Of a stretch of DNA of 31,628 bases, positions 9,871 through 15,758 are shown one piece after another. The position numbers and the translations under genes were made by a program. Origin of the DNA: Catenibacterium sp. co_0103 (GTDB taxonomy: Bacteria; Bacillota_I; Bacilli_A; Erysipelotrichales; Coprobacillaceae); the NCBI RefSeq assembly GCF_004168205.1, contig NZ_RCYB01000020.1, positions 1 to 31,628 on the forward strand, written 5' to 3'. Within the stretch, counting starts at the first letter, position 1; every line of letters begins with the position of its first letter. Below the pieces are notes generated by a model that was given only the letters and a program-made list of their open reading frames with translations, was not told the DNA's origin and made no database searches.

Positions 9871-10491
9871 ATGGCAGTAGTAACAGAATCATTTGATATT
9901 CCGATGGATATCATGACAAAATTAGCAACTGGAGAATATCGTAGAATTGGTGGTGTTGTGAGAGTTGCAATTGGACCAAATAAAGGTCGAATTGTGAAAC
10001 ATCTTGAACCTGTCAAAATGGAGCAAGCTGATCAAATCCAAAAGGTTGGAAGTAAAATTATGCAAGTTGCAAAGAATAGGAAAAAAGAACTTATTATTGG
10101 GGCTTTAGTTACAGGGACTATTACAGTCGGTGGTGTAGTGTATCATAAAATAAAAAGTAGACAACCTGAAGTGGTACAGAACTATCATGCAGCATTACGA
10201 GATTATATTGATGATGTTCGTTCCGGTAAATTGAGTATGGAGTCTATCAATTGTTTGATGGATTCTTTAGAAGAACTCAAGCAGAATAATAATTATGAAA
10301 AGATTAAGATTGAATTGACGACAGAAGAATTAAGTGTACTTGTCAATCGTATTTATGAGTATACTATCAAACTTGCTAAAGATAATTCAGTTGACCTAGC
10401 TGATGACGAATTAAGTTCTTCTGATAACATTCTTTTGAATTTACAGAAGTATCTTTTAGCACAAAAACATATATTTGAATTGGCTGCATAA
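9871..10491 (+). CDS. Unrecognised protein with one membrane segment, flanking the restriction genes
   Basis: A 206-residue protein that I cannot assign. Residues 1-48 (MAVVTESFDIP, then GEYRRIGGVVRVAIGPNKGR) look like a compact beta-rich domain. A glycine-rich hydrophobic segment at about 73-91 could be a membrane helix. The C-terminal 100 residues are helical and acidic (RDYIDDVRSGKLS, then ELTTEELSVLVNRIYEYT). There is no Shine-Dalgarno sequence before ATG 9871. The gene starts only 12 bases after, and in the same frame as, the stop of the preceding kdp gene. It ends just before a clear terminator. The abrupt join suggests that the boundary of an inserted island lies here. Confidence 0.75.
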   Translation: MAVVTESFDIPMDIMTKLATGEYRRIGGVVRVAIGPNKGRIVKHLEPVKMEQADQIQKVGSKIMQVAKNRKKELIIGALVTGTITVGGVVYHKIKSRQPEVVQNYHAALRDYIDDVRSGKLSMESINCLMDSLEELKQNNNYEKIKIELTTEELSVLVNRIYEYTIKLAKDNSVDLADDELSSSDNILLNLQKYLLAQKHIFELAA

Positions 10492-10499
10492 CAAAAGTG

Positions 10500-10540
10500 A
10501 TCCTCATTATTGAATTGATTAGAATGATGAGGATTTTTTT
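10500..10540 (+). terminator. Rho-independent terminator after the kdp region and unknown gene
   Basis: Left arm ATCCTCATTATT (10500-10511), an 11-base loop, and right arm AATGATGAGGAT (10523-10534) form a 12-pair stem with one G-U pair, followed by seven T residues (10534-10540). It is the first clear terminator downstream of the kdp genes, so the kdp transcript probably runs through the unknown gene. Confidence 0.9.
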
Positions 10541-10541
10541 A

Positions 10542-10550
10542 TGTTATAAT
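10542..10550 (+). promoter_or_regulatory. Extended -10 promoter for hsdM
   Basis: TGTTATAAT is a perfect extended -10 (TGn plus TATAAT at 10545-10550). It begins one base after the T-run of the terminator, so any -35 contacts would fall in the hairpin sequence. The predicted transcript start is about 10557, giving a very short leader containing only the ribosome site AAGGAG (10561-10566) before ATG 10573. Confidence 0.65.
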
Positions 10551-10572
10551 AGCGAATGATAAGGAGAAAATT

Positions 10573-12033
10573 ATGTTAACAGGAGAATTAAAGAATAAAG
10601 TTGATAAGATATGGGAGTCGTTCTGGACAGGAGGTATTACTAACCCCCTGGATGTCATTGAACAATTCACTTATCTTATGTATATGAAACAATTAGATGA
10701 AGTAGAAACAAAGAATGAAGCAGATGCTGAATTATTTGGAATGGATTATGAAGGTTTATTCCCTAAAGATAAACCATATTTAAGATGGCATCATTTTAAA
10801 GATATTGGTAGTGCTGATAAGATGTATCAAATCATGAATGATGAATTATTCCCATTCATTAAGAATTTAAAAGGTGATGGTGAATCTTCATATGCAAGAT
10901 TTATGAGAGATGCCATTTTTAAGATTCCTACACCAAATCTACTACAGAAAGTAGTTACAGGAATAGAAGGATTAAATACAGAAGAAGCAGATGTAAAAGG
11001 TGATTTATATGAATACTTATTAAATAAACTTGCAACTTCTGGTACAAATGGACAGTTTAGAACACCTAGACATATCATTAATATGATGGTGAATCTTGTA
11101 AAACCTGTACCTACAGATACAATATGTGATCCAGCTATGGGTACTGCAGGGTTCCTTATTGGCGCTGAAGAATACTTAAGAGAAAAACATCAAGAACTAT
11201 TCTTAGATGAAAAACGAAATGAACATTTTAATAATAAGATGTTTAATGGTTTTGATATGGATTCTACAATGCTCAGAATTGGGGCGATGAACCTTATTTC
11301 TCATAATGTAGATAATCCGCAAATAGAATATAGAGATAGTCTTTCACAGCAGAATATTGATGAAAATAAGTACTCTTTAATCCTTGCAAATCCACCATTC
11401 AAGGGGTCATTAGACTATGAGGTAGTCGCAGAAAACTTATTATCTGTATGTAAGACTAAGAAGACAGAATTACTCTTTATTGCGTTATTCTTACGTTCAT
11501 TACAGGTTGGTGGTAGATGTGCATGTATCGTACCTGATGGTGTATTATTTGGTTCTAGTAAAGCGCATAAGAGTATTAGAAAAGAACTAGTAGAGAATAA
11601 CCAGTTACATGCAGTTATTTCTATGCCTAGTGGTGTATTTAAACCATATGCAGGTGTATCTACAGCTATATTAGTATTTACTAAGACAACTACAGGTGGT
11701 ACTGATAATGTTTGGTTTTATGATATGAAAGCTGATGGTTATTCATTAGATGATAAACGTTCAGCAGTAGAAGAGAATGATATTCCTGATATTATTCATA
11801 GATATGAACATTTAGATGAAGAAAAGGATAGAAAGAGAACTGAACAGAGTTTCTTTGTACCTAAGGAAGAGATTGCAGAGAATGATTATGATCTTTCTAT
11901 TAATAAGTATAAAGAGATTGTTTATGAGAAGGTTGAGTATCGTCCTACTCATGAGATATTAGGTGATATTGGAGCACTTAATAAAGAGATAGAAGAGAGT
12001 ATTGAGGAATTAAAGTCTTTATTGAAGGACTAG
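10573..12033 (+). CDS. hsdM: HsdM, type I restriction-modification methyltransferase subunit
   Basis: A 486-residue N6-adenine DNA methyltransferase. It has the helical N-terminal domain (about 1-130), S-adenosylmethionine motif I DPAMGTAGF at 186-194, and catalytic motif IV NPPF at 273-276. It works with HsdS (specificity) and HsdR (cleavage) to methylate the recognition sequence and protect host DNA. The ribosome site is AAGGAG at 10561-10566. The ORF is full length and intact. A second ribosome site, AAAGGAG at 12034-12040, immediately follows the stop and would normally serve hsdS, but only an HsdS tail follows. Confidence 0.97.
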   Translation: MLTGELKNKVDKIWESFWTGGITNPLDVIEQFTYLMYMKQLDEVETKNEADAELFGMDYEGLFPKDKPYLRWHHFKDIGSADKMYQIMNDELFPFIKNLKGDGESSYARFMRDAIFKIPTPNLLQKVVTGIEGLNTEEADVKGDLYEYLLNKLATSGTNGQFRTPRHIINMMVNLVKPVPTDTICDPAMGTAGFLIGAEEYLREKHQELFLDEKRNEHFNNKMFNGFDMDSTMLRIGAMNLISHNVDNPQIEYRDSLSQQNIDENKYSLILANPPFKGSLDYEVVAENLLSVCKTKKTELLFIALFLRSLQVGGRCACIVPDGVLFGSSKAHKSIRKELVENNQLHAVISMPSGVFKPYAGVSTAILVFTKTTTGGTDNVWFYDMKADGYSLDDKRSAVEENDIPDIIHRYEHLDEEKDRKRTEQSFFVPKEEIAENDYDLSINKYKEIVYEKVEYRPTHEILGDIGALNKEIEESIEELKSLLKD

Positions 12034-12046
12034 AAAGGAGTTAAAT

Positions 12047-12136
12047 GTGGGTGATAAATCAAGGTCTCGAATACAGAAGTCATTAGAAGCATCACAAGAA
12101 CTATTTGATAGCTTAATGCAAGAGTATTTTGGTTAA
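12047..12136 (+). pseudogene. HsdS C-terminal tail fragment directly after hsdM
   Basis: A 29-codon ORF starting at GTG 12047, six bases after the ribosome site AAAGGAG. It encodes DKSRSRIQKSLEASQELFDS and then LMQEYFG. This is the characteristic end of HsdS proteins, the last helix of the C-terminal conserved region. No target-recognition domain precedes it. It appears to be the leftover 3-prime end of an hsdS gene at the normal hsdM-hsdS position. It shares the 13-base sequence GATAAATCAAGGT (12053-12065) with the end of the HsdS body at 14304-14316. It is too short to act as a specificity subunit. Confidence 0.8.
12053..12065 (+). repeat. Copy 1 of the 13-base core shared by the HsdS tail and body
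   Basis: GATAAATCAAGGT, read in frame as Asp-Lys-Ser-Arg in the HsdS tail. The second copy is at 14304-14316, in the same orientation and the same reading phase. The two flank a block of about 2.25 kb containing the tail, recombinase and HsdS body. Confidence 0.75.
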
Positions 12137-12196
12137 TATAATTGAATAAATTTGTTTAATAGGGTGTAGATGATGTTGGTAACGGAGGTTATCAAC

Positions 12197-13192
12197 ATGA
12201 AAGAAACTATTATTAAAGAAATTGAACAGAAATTGTTACGTTATCTAGACAATGCACAGATGGAAATGTTACATAGAACATTAAAGTCTTGTCTGGATAA
12301 CGTAACTTTTATTATGCAAGAAGATAGTATTCAGGATATTTTTGAATATTCTAATATGGAACTCATAGACAAGTTTATTGCATCCAAAGAGATAGAAGGA
12401 TGTTCAAAAAGAACAACTCAATACTATAAGTCTACTTTAGTGATGTTGGAGAATAGAACAGATATACATTTTACACATATGACTACAGATCATTTAAGAA
12501 CATATCTTACTGATTATCAGAAGATAAACAATTGTTCTAAGGTAAGTATTGATAATATAAGAAGAAACCTAAGTAGTTTCTTCTCTTGGCTAGAAGAAGA
12601 AAACTATATTCTTAAGAGTCCTATGAAGAGGATTCACAAGATAAAAACAGATAAGGTGATTAAAGAAACTTTATCTGATGAGTCTTTAGAGTGTTTAAGA
12701 GATAGTTGTGATAATTTAAGAGACTTGGCTATTATTGATTTGTTGGCTTCTACAGGTATGAGAGTAGGGGAACTAGTGAATATCAATATAGAAGATATAG
12801 ATTTTGAGAATAGAGAATGTGTTGTGTTTGGTAAGGGGAATAAAGAAAGACCTGTATACTTTGATGCAAGAACAAAAATACACTTAAAGAATTATCTAAA
12901 GAGCCGAACAGACGATAATCCAGCATTATTCGTCTCTTTAGATAAACCTTTTAATAGGTTACAGATTAGTGGTGTAGAGATAAGATTAAGGAATTTAGGT
13001 AGACGTTTAGGTATTCATAGAGTACATCCACATAAGTTTAGAAGAACAGTAGCTACTAGAGCTATAGATAAGGGAATGCCTATTGAACAGGTACAGAGTT
13101 TATTAGGCCATTCACAAATAGATACTACTATGCATTATGCTATGGTTAATCAGAATAATGTAAAGGAATCACATAGAAAGTTTGTGGCTTGA
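12197..13192 (+). CDS. Tyrosine site-specific recombinase associated with hsdS
   Basis: A 331-residue XerC/XerD-like recombinase. I chose ATG 12197 because GGAGG at 12184-12188 lies eight bases upstream; the in-frame ATG 12170 has no ribosome site. An N-terminal SAM-like core-binding domain (about 50-145) is followed by a catalytic domain with the full set of active residues: Arg189 (STGMRVGEL), Lys216 (GKGNKERPV), His279 and Arg282 (HPHKFRR), His305 (LLGHSQ) and Tyr314 (TMHY). Such enzymes inside type I loci rearrange hsdS genes and switch target specificity. No missing residue is seen, so it is probably active. Its substrate is most likely the surrounding hsdS sequences. Confidence 0.93.
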   Translation: MKETIIKEIEQKLLRYLDNAQMEMLHRTLKSCLDNVTFIMQEDSIQDIFEYSNMELIDKFIASKEIEGCSKRTTQYYKSTLVMLENRTDIHFTHMTTDHLRTYLTDYQKINNCSKVSIDNIRRNLSSFFSWLEEENYILKSPMKRIHKIKTDKVIKETLSDESLECLRDSCDNLRDLAIIDLLASTGMRVGELVNINIEDIDFENRECVVFGKGNKERPVYFDARTKIHLKNYLKSRTDDNPALFVSLDKPFNRLQISGVEIRLRNLGRRLGIHRVHPHKFRRTVATRAIDKGMPIEQVQSLLGHSQIDTTMHYAMVNQNNVKESHRKFVA

Positions 13193-13223
13193 TAGTGTAA
13201 ATAATTGAGAGGGGAAGGTCTCT

Positions 13224-13262
13224 ATAAATCCTGATTTTATGGTTAAATGCAAATCTGCATTT
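13224..13262 (+). repeat. Inverted repeats ahead of the HsdS body
   Basis: A perfect hairpin AAATGCA (13245-13251), four-base loop AATC, TGCATTT (13256-13262) lies ten bases before the HsdS start. Just upstream is an imperfect dyad, ATAAATC (13224-13230) against GATTTTAT (13233-13240). The sequence TTAAATG ... TGGGGTGA around the hairpin resembles TTAAATGTGGGTGA at the hsdM-proximal tail locus. The repeats may be recombinase recognition arms or may weaken translation of the displaced body; both ideas are inference. Confidence 0.5.
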
Positions 13263-13271
13263 GTGGGGTGA

Positions 13272-13874
13272 ATGAGAGTTAAGTTAAAAGATATTACCAA
13301 ATTCTCAAAAGGAACTCAAATCAATGGGAAAAATCTAATCGATGATGGTGCATATTCATATTTAAATGGTGGAATAAATCCTTCTGGTAAATGGAATGAG
13401 TTTAATGTTTCTGAAAACACAGTAACAATATCTGAAGGTGGAAATTCTTCTGGATATGTGAATTATATGAACGATGCATTTTGGTGTGGAGCTCATTGTT
13501 ATTACTTGTATGATGGTCCTAAAAACAGCAAATATTTATATTATGCATTAAAAAGTCAACAAGAAAGACTGTTTAGGATTAGATCTGGAGCTTGTATGCC
13601 TAATATAAAAAAATCTGATTTGGGTAATTTTATAATTGAGTATGAAAAAGACGAAGTTCGACAAGAAGAAGTTGTTAAAGTATTAGAAAAGTGTGAACTT
13701 CTGATAGAGGACTATAATAAGAAATTAACTTTGTTGGATGAAGCAGTTAGAGCCCGATTTGTGGAGATGTTTGGGGATCCGGTTATTAATTCTTGTCAAT
13801 TTCCAGTTCAGCCAATGACAGATATATGTGATATTATTGATGGTGATAGAGGAAAGAACTATCCTAAATCATAG
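13272..13874 (+). CDS. hsdS: HsdS, N-terminal half (first target-recognition domain), ending at an amber stop
   Basis: Residues 1-200 of a type I specificity subunit. TRD1 spans about 1-130. The central conserved helix follows (EVVKVLEKCELLIEDYNKKL, then ARFVEMFGDP near 160-170, a hallmark of the HsdS central region), and then the first residues of TRD2 (IIDGDRGKNYPKS). ATG 13272 follows GGGGTGA at close spacing. The frame stops at TAG 13872-13874, but the downstream codons continue the same HsdS reading frame without any shift. Truncated one-TRD HsdS proteins can work as dimers in some systems, so a residual function is possible. Otherwise this is a broken gene. Confidence 0.85.
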   Translation: MRVKLKDITKFSKGTQINGKNLIDDGAYSYLNGGINPSGKWNEFNVSENTVTISEGGNSSGYVNYMNDAFWCGAHCYYLYDGPKNSKYLYYALKSQQERLFRIRSGACMPNIKKSDLGNFIIEYEKDEVRQEEVVKVLEKCELLIEDYNKKLTLLDEAVRARFVEMFGDPVINSCQFPVQPMTDICDIIDGDRGKNYPKS

Positions 13875-14384
13875 GAAATTCTCGATGATGGTTATTGCTT
13901 GTTTTTAAATGCAAAAAATGTAACTCAAAAAGGATTTGATTTTGAGAATTGTAACTTTATTACAAGAGAGAAAGATGATGCTTTACGAAATGGAAAATTA
14001 TCGAGAGGAGATGTAGTTCTTACAACTCGAGGAACTGTAGGTAATTTAGCATATTATTCAAAAAATGTTCCGTATGAAAATATTAGAATTAATTCTGGAA
14101 TGGTTATATTAAGAATGAATAGAAGTATACTCAATGAAATTTATTTTATAGAATTGTTTAAAATGAAATTAAGTGATATAAAAGAAAAAATTGCTAGTGG
14201 TTCAGCGCAACCACAATTACCTATTTCTACCATGAATAAAATAATTCTAATGATTCCCCCTCTAGAACTCCAAAACCAGTTCGCATCATTCGTACAAGAA
14301 ATCGATAAATCAAGGTTACGTGAACTATTAGCAATAAAACAAATTAAGTTACTATTGAACGATTCATGGCTTTTATTATATTAG
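13875..14384 (+). pseudogene. HsdS, second target-recognition domain, separated by an in-frame stop and lacking its natural tail
   Basis: Translation in the same frame as the upstream half resumes directly after the TAG: EILDDGYCLFLNAKNVT, later LTTRGTVGN, SGSAQPQLP and IPPLELQNQF, all typical of an HsdS TRD2 and its flanking helix. There is no in-frame ATG and no ribosome site near the break, so independent translation is unlikely (TTG 13899 is the first possible start). The normal HsdS end is lost: after Asp-Lys-Ser-Arg at 14304-14315 the sequence departs into LRELLAIKQIK and stops. The missing end is found at 12053-12136. Confidence 0.8.
14304..14316 (+). repeat. Copy 2 of the 13-base core, at the end of the HsdS body
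   Basis: GATAAATCAAGGT, identical to 12053-12065, in the same orientation and codon phase. Upstream sequence is HsdS-like and downstream sequence is not. At copy 1 the reverse holds: downstream is HsdS-like and upstream is not. This marks the breakpoint of a rearrangement. Confidence 0.75.
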
Positions 14385-14435
14385 TTGTGATTATATGTCA
14401 ATGTATCAATAAAATCTCAATTCATAAACATAACG

Positions 14436-14444
14436 TGCTAAAAT
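14436..14444 (+). promoter_or_regulatory. Extended -10 promoter for the EcsC-like gene
   Basis: TGCTAAAAT fits an extended -10 (TGn then TAAAAT at 14439-14444), with the transcript start about 35 bases before ATG 14479. No terminator separates it from the HsdS body, so the gene may also receive read-through. Confidence 0.4.
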
Positions 14445-14478
14445 TATTATATGAATATTATTTATGGGGGTATTTACA

Positions 14479-15372
14479 ATGAATAAATTTGAAATGAAGA
14501 ATGTTATTGAAAATACAGGAAATGAAGTTAAAAAGGCTGTTTCAAAAGGCAAAGATATTGTTTTTGATTCTAAGGATAAAGTATTTGATGCTTTAGATAT
14601 TAATAAAGATGGAAGAGTGGATACTGAAGATATAATTGTTCTTGGACTAAGAATACCGGGTGTGCATATTGATCGAGAAGAATTTTTGAGAAAGCAATTT
14701 ATGAAAAACTATGCAAATGATGTTATTCAAGACGCAGTAAAGTTCAATCCAGCACATGCAGGTATAACAGTTGAAGAAATTGATAATATAGCAGATCAAG
14801 TAATCCAATATGAAAGAAATTGTGTAAGTGGTATTTCCTTAGCATTGGGTGCTCCTGGTGGAGTTGCTATGGTTGCTACATTGCCAACAGATATTGCTCA
14901 ATATTATGGGTATATGCTAAGAGCTATACAGAAATTGTTATATCTGTATGGTTTTCCTGAAATAAATGTTGAAAATGGTGTGAATATTGATGACAAGACT
15001 ATGAATCTTATTACTTTATGTTTGGGTGTAATGTATGGAGTGGAGGGCTCAGTTGCAAGTATTAAGATACTTTCTAATGCGTTAGGAAAAGGAGTAGAGA
15101 AAAAACTATTACAAAAAGCACTAACAAAAGGTACTTTCTATCCTATTGTAAAGAAAATCTCAAGATGGTTTAGTGTGTGTATGACTAAACAGGTTTTTGC
15201 TGGTTTCTTTAGAAAAGCAATTCCTGTAGTTGGTGGTGTTGTTGGTGGAGGAATAACTTATTTATCATTTAAACCTTGCTGTGATAATTTGAAAAAGTCA
15301 TTACAGGACACAGCGTTATGTAATCCAAGTTCAAGAAAATCATTTGATGAGTTTGATGTAATAGATGTTTAA
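14479..15372 (+). CDS. EcsC-like protein with an EF-hand-type loop, inside the restriction island
   Basis: A 297-residue protein. I start it at ATG 14479 because GGGGG at 14466-14470 gives good spacing; ATG 14464 lies upstream of that site. Residues 40-51 (DINKDGRVDTED) match the calcium-binding loop D-x-N-x-D-G-x-V-D-x-x-D. Residues about 115-165 (SGISLALGAPGGVAMVA, then LPTDIAQYYGYMLRAIQKLL and YGFPEI) resemble the EcsC family. A glycine-rich hydrophobic segment (PVVGGVVGGGITYLSF) lies near 257-272. Its function is not known; the EcsC family is poorly characterised and membrane associated. It sits between hsdS and hsdR, where extra defence genes are often carried, so a defence role is plausible but unproven. 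Confidence 0.75.
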   Translation: MNKFEMKNVIENTGNEVKKAVSKGKDIVFDSKDKVFDALDINKDGRVDTEDIIVLGLRIPGVHIDREEFLRKQFMKNYANDVIQDAVKFNPAHAGITVEEIDNIADQVIQYERNCVSGISLALGAPGGVAMVATLPTDIAQYYGYMLRAIQKLLYLYGFPEINVENGVNIDDKTMNLITLCLGVMYGVEGSVASIKILSNALGKGVEKKLLQKALTKGTFYPIVKKISRWFSVCMTKQVFAGFFRKAIPVVGGVVGGGITYLSFKPCCDNLKKSLQDTALCNPSSRKSFDEFDVIDV

Positions 15373-15500
15373 TTAGAGTGATTTAATAGTAGTTGGTTAC
15401 GTATTATGAGAAATGAATAAGTAATTTTATAGAATTAACGTGTGAAAGGTTGTTATAATGGGGTTATTTGATTTTTATAATAAAAAAGCAGCCTTAGCTG
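15373..15500. other. Gap after the EcsC-like gene with a possible promoter and gene remnant
   Basis: TGTTATAAT at 15451-15459 is an extended -10 identical to the one before hsdM, and a second TATAAT lies at 15476-15481. A 26-codon plus-strand ORF at 15458-15538 (starts MGLFDFYNKK) overlaps the minus-strand small gene and its terminator. Its ATG overlaps the -10, so I do not call it a gene. It may be the relic of a gene start. Confidence 0.35.
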
Positions 15501-15502
15501 CT
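15482..15502 (-). terminator. Terminator for the small minus-strand gene
   Basis: On the minus strand AGCAGC, loop TAAG, GCTGCT is followed by six T residues (plus-strand A-run 15482-15487). The stem covers 15487-15502 and includes the stop codon of the small gene. Confidence 0.75.
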
Positions 15503-15632
15503 AATCACCACTACCTAACATATCTCTCAATTCTTTAAAAGTATCCTCTATAGGTGCTACTCTGCCATTTCTAACATCCTCCTCAGACTTCTCAAGTAAT
15601 TCCAATAATTCATTATGTTGATTTGAATCCAT
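15501..15632 (-). CDS. Small antitoxin-like protein (43 residues)
   Basis: A 43-residue acidic protein, MDSNQHNELLELLEKSEEDV then RNGRVAPIEDTFKELRDMLG. The ribosome site GGAGGTG (plus positions 15638-15644) lies five bases before the start, and a terminator overlaps the stop. Both features argue strongly that this short gene is real. The C-terminal pattern G-x-V-x-P-x-E-x-x-F-x-x-L-R resembles the toxin-binding tails of Phd- or RelB-type antitoxins, but there is no visible N-terminal DNA-binding domain and no toxin gene beside it. It could be a solitary antitoxin, a small regulator of the restriction system, or an unrelated small protein. Confidence 0.7.
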   Translation of the reverse strand: MDSNQHNELLELLEKSEEDVRNGRVAPIEDTFKELRDMLGSGD

Positions 15633-15659
15633 AAAATCACCTCCATAGAATATAGCTAA

Positions 15660-15668
15660 AGTATACCA
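15660..15668 (-). promoter_or_regulatory. Extended -10 promoter of the small minus-strand gene
   Basis: On the minus strand the sequence is TGGTATACT, an extended -10 (TGn plus TATACT), about 28 bases before the start codon. It lies in the 126-base gap shared with hsdR, so the two genes are divergently transcribed. Confidence 0.45.
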
Positions 15669-15728
15669 TTCTCTAAGTTAAATAGATAATGTAACCACAA
15701 TTATTCCCAATAAAGTTCTTTTTTAGGA

Positions 15729-15749
15729 TATAATAGAAACATAAAGGAG
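15729..15749 (+). promoter_or_regulatory. hsdR -10 element and ribosome site
   Basis: A perfect TATAAT lies at 15729-15734 and a strong ribosome site AAAGGAG at 15743-15749. The ribosome site fixes translation initiation near 15758-15761, well upstream of the first in-frame ATG of the long HsdR reading frame at 15836. It is therefore evidence for the upstream start discussed under hsdR. Confidence 0.65.
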
Positions 15750-15758
15750 ATGGTACTA

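Noticed and set aside
15458..15538. Plus-strand ORF of 26 codons beginning MGLFDFYNKK
   Set aside because: Its ATG overlaps a -10 element, and it runs antisense over a terminator and a better-supported small gene.
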